This document shows positions 6,583-9,986 of a stretch of DNA of 9,986 nt, piece after piece. The position numbers were made by a program, and so were the translations under genes. Origin of the DNA: an uncultured Caulobacteraceae bacterium. Its GTDB lineage: Bacteria; Pseudomonadota; Alphaproteobacteria; Caulobacterales; Caulobacteraceae. The stretch is from positions 1 through 9,986 of the forward strand of contig CALFYB010000392.1 of assembly GCA_937952995.1 (NCBI GenBank). Direction: 5' to 3'. A model generated the notes under the pieces. It did no database searches. It saw nothing but the letters and a program-made list of their open reading frames with translations, and was not told where the DNA came from. Each line of letters starts with the position of its first letter. Positions within the stretch are counted from its first letter, which is position 1.

Positions 6583-7671
6583 ATGACCCTTTCCAGCCTC
6601 GACTTCATGGTGTCGCGCAAAGATCTGCGCCAAGGCCAGTGGCAGACCACGCCCCTGTCTGCGCTTAACGACGGCGAAGTCCTGATCAAGGTCGATCACT
6701 TCGCCCTGACGGCCAACAACATCACCTATGCGGCGTTCGGTGAGGCCATGGGCTATTGGAAATTCTTTCCCGCGCCCGAGGGTTTGGGCCGCATTCCCGT
6801 CTGGGGCTATGGCGATATTGTCGAGAGCCGCCATCCCGATCTGACCGTCGGCGAGCGGGTCTATGGCTATTTGCCGATGTCCAGCCACCTCGTCATCCAA
6901 GCCGACCGGGTCAGCAAGACCAGCTTTATCGACCGGGCCGAGCATCGCGCATCGTTGGCGGCAGTCTATAATAACTATGTTCGGGTATCGAGCGATCCGA
7001 GCCATCAGGCCTCTGCCGAGCCAGCCCAGTCGATCCTCTGGCCCCTGTTCATGACCTCGTTCGTGATTGACGATTTCTTAGCCGACAACGCGTTCTTCGG
7101 CGCGCAGCAGGTGGTTCTGTCCAGCGCGTCGAGCAAGACCGCTCTGGGGCTGGCCTTCACCCTCAAGCAGGCCGCGCGGGACGGGATTGCCATTGTTGGC
7201 CTGACCTCACGGGCCAATATCGCCTTCGTGGAAAGCACCGGCTACTACACCAAGGTGGTCGCCTATGAGGACATCACCACCTTGCCCCTCATTCCCACGG
7301 TCTTTGTCGATATGGCAGGCGGCGGCTCGGTCCTAGCGACGGTTCACAACCATTTCACCGACCATCTGACCTATTCCTGTTCGGTTGGCGGCACGCACTG
7401 GGAAGACCGCGTGGTCACCAAGGACCTGCCCGGACCACGTCCGACCCTGTTCTTCGCCCCCGCCCAGATCAAGAAGCGTCATGCCGACTGGGGCCCCGGC
7501 GGCCTGGATCAGCGGGTGAGCGGCGTCTGGACCGGCTTCCTTGCCGATGTTGATCGCTGGCTCAAGATCAGCGAAGGCCGAGGTCCTGAAGCCGTCGAGG
7601 CGATCTATTACGAGGTCCTAGAGGGCAAGGCCCGTCCCGAGCAGGGTCATATGGCCAGCGTCGCGGTCTAG
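6583..7671 (+). CDS. DUF2855 family protein (medium-chain reductase-like)
   Basis: The 362-residue product fits DUF2855, a family of unknown substrate whose layout recalls medium-chain dehydrogenases/quinone reductases. The N-terminal GroES-like part has GEVLIKVDHFALTANNITYAAFGEAMGYWKFFP (31-63) and VWGYGDIVESRHPDLTVGERVYGYLP (73-98). A nucleotide-binding-like section follows (QQVVLSSASSKTALGLAFTLK, about 175-195, then GIAIVGLTSRANIAFVESTGYYTKVVAYEDI). VFVDMAGGGSVLATVHNHF (240-258) matches the usual cofactor-domain end. The canonical GxGxxG is replaced by SSASSKT, so cofactor use is not certain. No catalytic residue can be assigned. It starts at ATG 6583 with only a weak ribosome site. The downstream TusA-type gene begins 9 nt after its stop, which suggests joint expression. 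Confidence 0.8.
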   Translation: MTLSSLDFMVSRKDLRQGQWQTTPLSALNDGEVLIKVDHFALTANNITYAAFGEAMGYWKFFPAPEGLGRIPVWGYGDIVESRHPDLTVGERVYGYLPMSSHLVIQADRVSKTSFIDRAEHRASLAAVYNNYVRVSSDPSHQASAEPAQSILWPLFMTSFVIDDFLADNAFFGAQQVVLSSASSKTALGLAFTLKQAARDGIAIVGLTSRANIAFVESTGYYTKVVAYEDITTLPLIPTVFVDMAGGGSVLATVHNHFTDHLTYSCSVGGTHWEDRVVTKDLPGPRPTLFFAPAQIKKRHADWGPGGLDQRVSGVWTGFLADVDRWLKISEGRGPEAVEAIYYEVLEGKARPEQGHMASVAV

Positions 7672-7680
7672 CGCCAGCCT

Positions 7681-7917
7681 ATGACCAACCCCGCCGATGA
7701 GATCTTGGTCGATGCGCGCGGCCATCGCTGCCCCGTCCCGACCTTGCGGCTACGCAAGGCCATCGAGCAGGCCGCAGTGGGCCAAAAGGTGCGGCTCTTG
7801 GCCGACGATCCCCTCGCCCGCATCGACGTGCCCCATCTGGCCAACAGTCTTGGTCTGTTGATCCTTGAGGCCCCAGCAGACGGCGGTGCCCTGAACTTCC
7901 TGATCCAGAAGCCCTAA
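7681..7917 (+). CDS. TusA-family sulfurtransferase
   Basis: TusA-type proteins carry persulfide sulfur on a conserved cysteine and pass it to partners in tRNA thiolation, molybdenum-cofactor assembly or sulfur metabolism. The 78-residue product has the diagnostic motif at residues 16-20 (RCPVP, active Cys17) followed by TLRLRKAIEQ. The beta-strand LVDARGHRCP precedes it, and VGQKVRLLADDPLARIDVPHLANSLG matches the second half of the two-layer alpha/beta fold. Full length is typical. It begins 9 nt after the DUF2855 stop, so the two probably share a transcript. Because TusA-like paralogues are numerous, I do not assign the symbol tusA; sulfur delivery to an enzyme of this cluster is only a guess. 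Confidence 0.88.
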   Translation: MTNPADEILVDARGHRCPVPTLRLRKAIEQAAVGQKVRLLADDPLARIDVPHLANSLGLLILEAPADGGALNFLIQKP

Positions 7918-7925
7918 TGCCAAAA

Positions 7926-7949
7926 CGGCGCGCCGGTTAGGGCGCGCCG
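7926..7949 (-). terminator. Strong GC hairpin between convergent genes, terminator-like for the minus strand
   Basis: A perfect 9-bp stem CGGCGCGCC/GGCGCGCCG with loop GGTTAG. Read on the minus strand it is followed by TTTTGGC, a short U run after a GC stem, so it could end the transcript of the VOC gene that stops at 8076. On the plus strand no T run follows, so it is weaker for the TusA-type gene. The stem contains two copies of the palindrome GGCGCGCC. Confidence 0.5.
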
Positions 7950-7974
7950 CCAGGAGGAGGCCAAGGTTGGGTTT

Positions 7975-8022
7975 GGGGTCCTGTGGATCACTGACCCCGC
8001 GAGGGACATGGGGCTGGGTCAG
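7975..8022. other. Overlapping alternative inverted repeats in the convergent gap
   Basis: GGGGTC (7975-7980) can pair with GACCCC (7993-7998). CTGACCC (7991-7997) can instead pair with GGGTCAG (8016-8022). The two stems exclude one another. This lies in the 158-nt gap between the TusA-type and VOC stops, where no coding frame is evident. It may be part of transcript 3' ends; chance is possible in GC-rich sequence. Confidence 0.2.
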
Positions 8023-8075
8023 CGACCGTCCTTAGGCTTAAGCCGTGCAAGCTGAACCGTAACTGAACCTAGCGT

Positions 8076-8606
8076 TCAGGCAGCCGTTGCCTTTTCAGCC
8101 GCCTTGCGCGCGCTCCAAGCCGCAATCGCGTCGCGAGAATTGGCAGATTCTTCGATCATGATCCGGTCATGATCTTGAGTTTTGCACGTAATTTCTAGCG
8201 GCAAGCCATTGGGATCAAAGAAATAAATCGACTCGACAAAGTGATGATCGATGGGGCCGAAACATTTGACCTTGGCGGCGTCGAGACGGGCCTTATAGGC
8301 CATCATCTCGTCATGGCTGGAGGCTTCCATGGCGATATGCAGGTCAAAGCCAGATTTAATCTTAAATTTGCTCTCGTCGCTGCCCTCGGGCATGTCGAAA
8401 AAGGCGATGAAGTTACCGTCGGCCATCTCGAAGAACAGATGCATATAGGGCAAGGCCTTGCCCGTCCCCGGCTCCTCCTCGATCACCAAGGCGGCTCTTA
8501 GCGGTAGACCCAACACATCCTGATAGAAGGCGCGGGTCTCTTCGGCGTCGCGGCAACGAAAGGCGCTGTGATGCACACCCTTCAAAAGCGGTAAGGACTG
8601 GGTCAT
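8076..8606 (-). CDS. VOC-superfamily (glyoxalase/dioxygenase-fold) metalloprotein
   Basis: VOC proteins are paired beta-alpha-beta-beta-beta modules that bind a divalent metal and act as glyoxalases, ring-cleaving dioxygenases, epimerases or resistance proteins. The 176-residue product has the first module from GVHHSAFRCRDAEETRAFYQDVLGLPLR (10-37) to NFIAFFDMP (65-73), and the second from FDLHIAMEASSHDEMMAYKARLDAAKV (87-113) to YFFDPNGLPLEITC (128-141). Likely metal ligands are His12 or His13, His90 and Glu138. The usual Glu of module 1 appears to be Ala68, giving a 2-His/1-Glu triad as in extradiol dioxygenases. Start: ATG 8606 with GGGAG 7-8 nt upstream; a longer frame to 8678 begins in a hairpin. 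It lies 89 nt downstream of the CoA-transferase gene. The substrate cannot be told. Confidence 0.87.
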   Translation of the reverse strand: MTQSLPLLKGVHHSAFRCRDAEETRAFYQDVLGLPLRAALVIEEEPGTGKALPYMHLFFEMADGNFIAFFDMPEGSDESKFKIKSGFDLHIAMEASSHDEMMAYKARLDAAKVKCFGPIDHHFVESIYFFDPNGLPLEITCKTQDHDRIMIEESANSRDAIAAWSARKAAEKATAA

Positions 8607-8640
8607 GGCGAAACTCCCTTGGTTGGCTTGGTGATCAGCC

Positions 8641-8672
8641 TTGGGCTGAGGATAGATCCATCCCCAGCCCAA
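8641..8672. other. Intercistronic hairpin between CoA-transferase and VOC genes
   Basis: TTGGGCTG (8641-8648) pairs perfectly with CAGCCCAA (8665-8672). A further 2 bp lie inside after one mismatch, and the loop is 10 nt. No T run follows on either strand. It fills the 89-nt gap and resembles a processing or stabilising element more than a terminator. It also covers the start of the over-long VOC frame. Confidence 0.35.
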
Positions 8673-8695
8673 AGACAATGACCTTACCGCGAGGC

Positions 8696-9823
8696 CTAGG
8701 CTGCGCCGGACGCCTTCAGGGCCTCGATCTCAGCGCTGGCAAAGCCCCAGTCGGCCAGAGCCGTTTCGGTGCTTGAGCCGATAGCCGGTGGCGGGCCTTG
8801 GATCGCGCCGGGCGTAGCCGAGAAGCGCGGAGCAGGCGCGGGCTGCACAACACCGGCAATCTCGACAAAGGTCTGACGCGCGACATTGTGGGCGTGCTTG
8901 GGGGCCTCTTCCAGATCGAGCACCGGGGCGAAACAGACGTCGGTGGCTTCCATCAGGTCGCACCATTCCTTCTGGGTCTTGGTAGCGATCACGGCGGCCA
9001 GCTTGGTCTGAAGCTCAGGCCAATCCTTGCGGCTCATCTGATTGGCGAAGGCCGGATCGGTAATGCCGGTCTTTTCCATCAGCAGGGCATAGAACTGCGG
9101 CTCGATCGAGCCAATCGAGACCCACTTGCCGTCGCTGCACTGATAGGTGTCATAGAAGTGCGCACCACCGTCGAGCAGGTTGGTGCGGCGATTATCTTGC
9201 CACGCGCCCGCGCCCTTAAAGCCATAGAACATCGACATCAGCGAGGCAGCACCATCACTCATGGCGCAGTCAATCACTTGGCCTTGACCCGAGGCGCGAG
9301 CATGGATGACCCCGGCCAGCAGACCGAAGGCCAGATAGAGCGCGCCGCCGCCGAAATCACCGACCAAGTTGAGCGGCGGAATGGGCTTGTCCTTGGTGCC
9401 GATGGCGTGGAGCGCGCCAGTAATGGCGATATAGTTCATGTCGTGACCCGCCGCCTGGGCATAGGGACCGAACTGACCCCAACCGGTCATGCGTCCAAAG
9501 ACCAGCTTTGGATTGCGCTTCAGGGCCACGTCTGGACCAAGGCCCAGACGTTCCATCACGCCGGGACGAAAGCCCTCGAACACCGCATCGGCGCTCTCGA
9601 ACAGCTTCAGGCAGGCTTCGATGGCCTCTGGCGACTTCAGGTCCAAGGCGATGGACCGGCGGCCACGGCTGGTCACATCGGCTGGCGAGGCCCGGCCACT
9701 GCCCTTGCGGTCGATCCGCACCACGTCCGCGCCCAGATCGGACAGCAACATGCCGCAGAAGGGGCCCGGGCCGATCCCGGCAAATTCAACGATCTTCAAT
9801 CCTGACAAAGGCCCAGAAGCCAT
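8696..9823 (-). CDS. Family III CoA-transferase, alpha-methylacyl-CoA racemase type (CaiB/BaiF)
   Basis: Members either move CoA between acyl groups or, in the racemase branch, epimerise 2-methylacyl-CoA for beta-oxidation. The 375-residue product opens with PLSGLKIVEFAGIGPGPFCGMLLSDLGADVVRID, has the CoA-binding FEGFRPGVMERLGLGP (Arg86), and then AGHDMNYIAITGALHAIG, LVGDFGGGALYLAFG, IDCAMSDGAASL and YDTYQCSDGKWVSIGSIEPQFY. The catalytic residues of Mycobacterium tuberculosis racemase (His126, Asp156, Glu241) match His127, Asp156 and Glu241 here, and GAIEPQFY is the racemase signature, so racemase is favoured over CoA-transferase. Start: ATG 9823, with AGGGAG 7 nt upstream. It is followed after 89 nt by the VOC gene and preceded by a dehydrogenase gene, consistent with an acyl-CoA degradation cluster. 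Confidence 0.9.
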   Translation of the reverse strand: MASGPLSGLKIVEFAGIGPGPFCGMLLSDLGADVVRIDRKGSGRASPADVTSRGRRSIALDLKSPEAIEACLKLFESADAVFEGFRPGVMERLGLGPDVALKRNPKLVFGRMTGWGQFGPYAQAAGHDMNYIAITGALHAIGTKDKPIPPLNLVGDFGGGALYLAFGLLAGVIHARASGQGQVIDCAMSDGAASLMSMFYGFKGAGAWQDNRRTNLLDGGAHFYDTYQCSDGKWVSIGSIEPQFYALLMEKTGITDPAFANQMSRKDWPELQTKLAAVIATKTQKEWCDLMEATDVCFAPVLDLEEAPKHAHNVARQTFVEIAGVVQPAPAPRFSATPGAIQGPPPAIGSSTETALADWGFASAEIEALKASGAA

Positions 9824-9842
9824 GATGTATCTCCCTGTTCTT

Positions 9843-9857
9843 TTCTAATCTTTAGAA
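9843..9857. promoter_or_regulatory. AT-rich inverted repeat upstream of the racemase-type gene, possible operator
   Basis: TTCTAA-TCT-TTAGAA is a perfect 6-bp inverted repeat with a 3-nt spacer, 20 nt upstream of ATG 9823 and just outside its ribosome site. Its low GC stands out from its surroundings. Such sites often bind TetR- or MarR-type repressors, but no regulator gene is visible in the window, so this is a guess. Confidence 0.25.
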
Positions 9858-9865
9858 GGTTTATC

Positions 9866-9904
9866 GCGGGCGTGTAGCCCTGCGACGTAAATTTTCGCGC
9901 CCGC
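9866..9904. other. Long-loop GC inverted repeat after the dehydrogenase stop
   Basis: GCGGGCG (9866-9872) can pair with CGCCCGC (9898-9904) across a 25-nt loop. It begins 6 nt beyond the stop of the dehydrogenase fragment on the minus strand. No T run follows, so termination is uncertain. Confidence 0.2.
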
Positions 9905-9910
9905 TAGGGG

Positions 9911-9986
9911 TTAGACATACTGCCCGTCATCGACCGTGATCACCGAGCCGGTCATGCCATTGGCTCCAGGACCGCACAGGGCCATG
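9911..9986 (-). CDS. Short-chain dehydrogenase/reductase, C-terminal end only
   Basis: The frame enters from the right edge and ends at TAA (9913-9911). The visible 24 residues read MALCGPGANGMTGSVITVDDGQYV. The pattern GANGMTGSVITVDDG is the usual end of SDR enzymes, which use NAD(P)H in a Rossmann fold, with the last strand reading G..I.VDGG. Nothing of the cofactor site or catalytic Ser-Tyr-Lys is visible. It lies 87 nt upstream of the racemase-type gene on the same strand, so it is likely part of the same acyl-CoA pathway, for example as a 3-hydroxyacyl-CoA dehydrogenase. That is inferred from context. Confidence 0.65.
   Translation of the reverse strand, partial: MALCGPGANGMTGSVITVDDGQYV

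Noticed and set aside
8607..8678. Extended VOC start at 8678
   Set aside because: The start falls just beyond an intercistronic hairpin, and ATG 8606 has GGGAG at the right distance.
8798..9805. 335-codon plus-strand frame opposite the racemase-type gene
   Set aside because: It mirrors a gene with intact catalytic motifs; no family resemblance was seen.
1..9986. Defence islands, prophage genes, insertion sequences, CRISPR arrays, tRNA or rRNA
   Set aside because: None seen: no transposase, integrase or phage motif, no regularly spaced repeats, and no RNA gene pattern. The gene content is housekeeping and metabolic.

Overview
The window looks like chromosomal DNA of an alphaproteobacterium, most likely Caulobacterales. 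The reasons are the panB – yfgM-like – bamB – der gene order, the alphaproteobacterial character of the proteins, and the fairly GC-rich codon use. No phage, IS element, CRISPR array, tRNA or rRNA was seen. Genes are tightly packed and no gene-free stretch exceeds about 160 bases.

Left block (1-5548, all on the minus strand, so read right to left). It starts with a three-gene regulatory unit: a small three-helix membrane protein resembling DUF6249, an ECF-type sigma factor, and a small two-helix membrane protein that may be its anti-sigma partner. panB (ketopantoate hydroxymethyltransferase, pantothenate/CoA synthesis) follows after 3 nt and appears to start at CTG. Next come a YfgM-like membrane-anchored TPR protein and the outer-membrane assembly lipoprotein BamB, with overlapping start and stop, and then the ribosome-assembly GTPase Der. 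The Der frame is not intact. After about residue 286, inside the second GTPase domain, it continues in frame as a fragment of the UbiB/ABC1 kinase family up to the window edge. This der::ubiB join is the strangest thing in the window. It is either a contig misjoin or a real rearrangement.

Centre (5708-7917, plus strand): a crotonase-family protein lacking both hydratase glutamates, a DUF2855 protein resembling the medium-chain reductases, and a TusA-type sulfurtransferase with an intact CPxP motif. The last two are 9 nt apart.

Right block (8076-9986, minus strand): the C-terminal end of a short-chain dehydrogenase, a family III CoA-transferase of the alpha-methylacyl-CoA racemase type with its catalytic residues in place, and a VOC (glyoxalase-fold) metalloenzyme. 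Together with the crotonase these suggest acyl-CoA or branched-chain lipid metabolism. The convergent TusA and VOC genes are separated by a 9-bp GC hairpin that looks like a terminator for the minus-strand transcript.

Several starts were moved from the longest possible frame: YfgM-like to GTG 3200, PanB to CTG 4115, the DUF6249-like protein to ATG 5548, the crotonase to ATG 5708, and VOC to ATG 8606. I found no convincing new defence or mobile system. The most useful leads are the der::ubiB junction, the CTG start of panB, the candidate self-regulated ECF unit that reads into essential genes, and the crotonase without catalytic glutamates.
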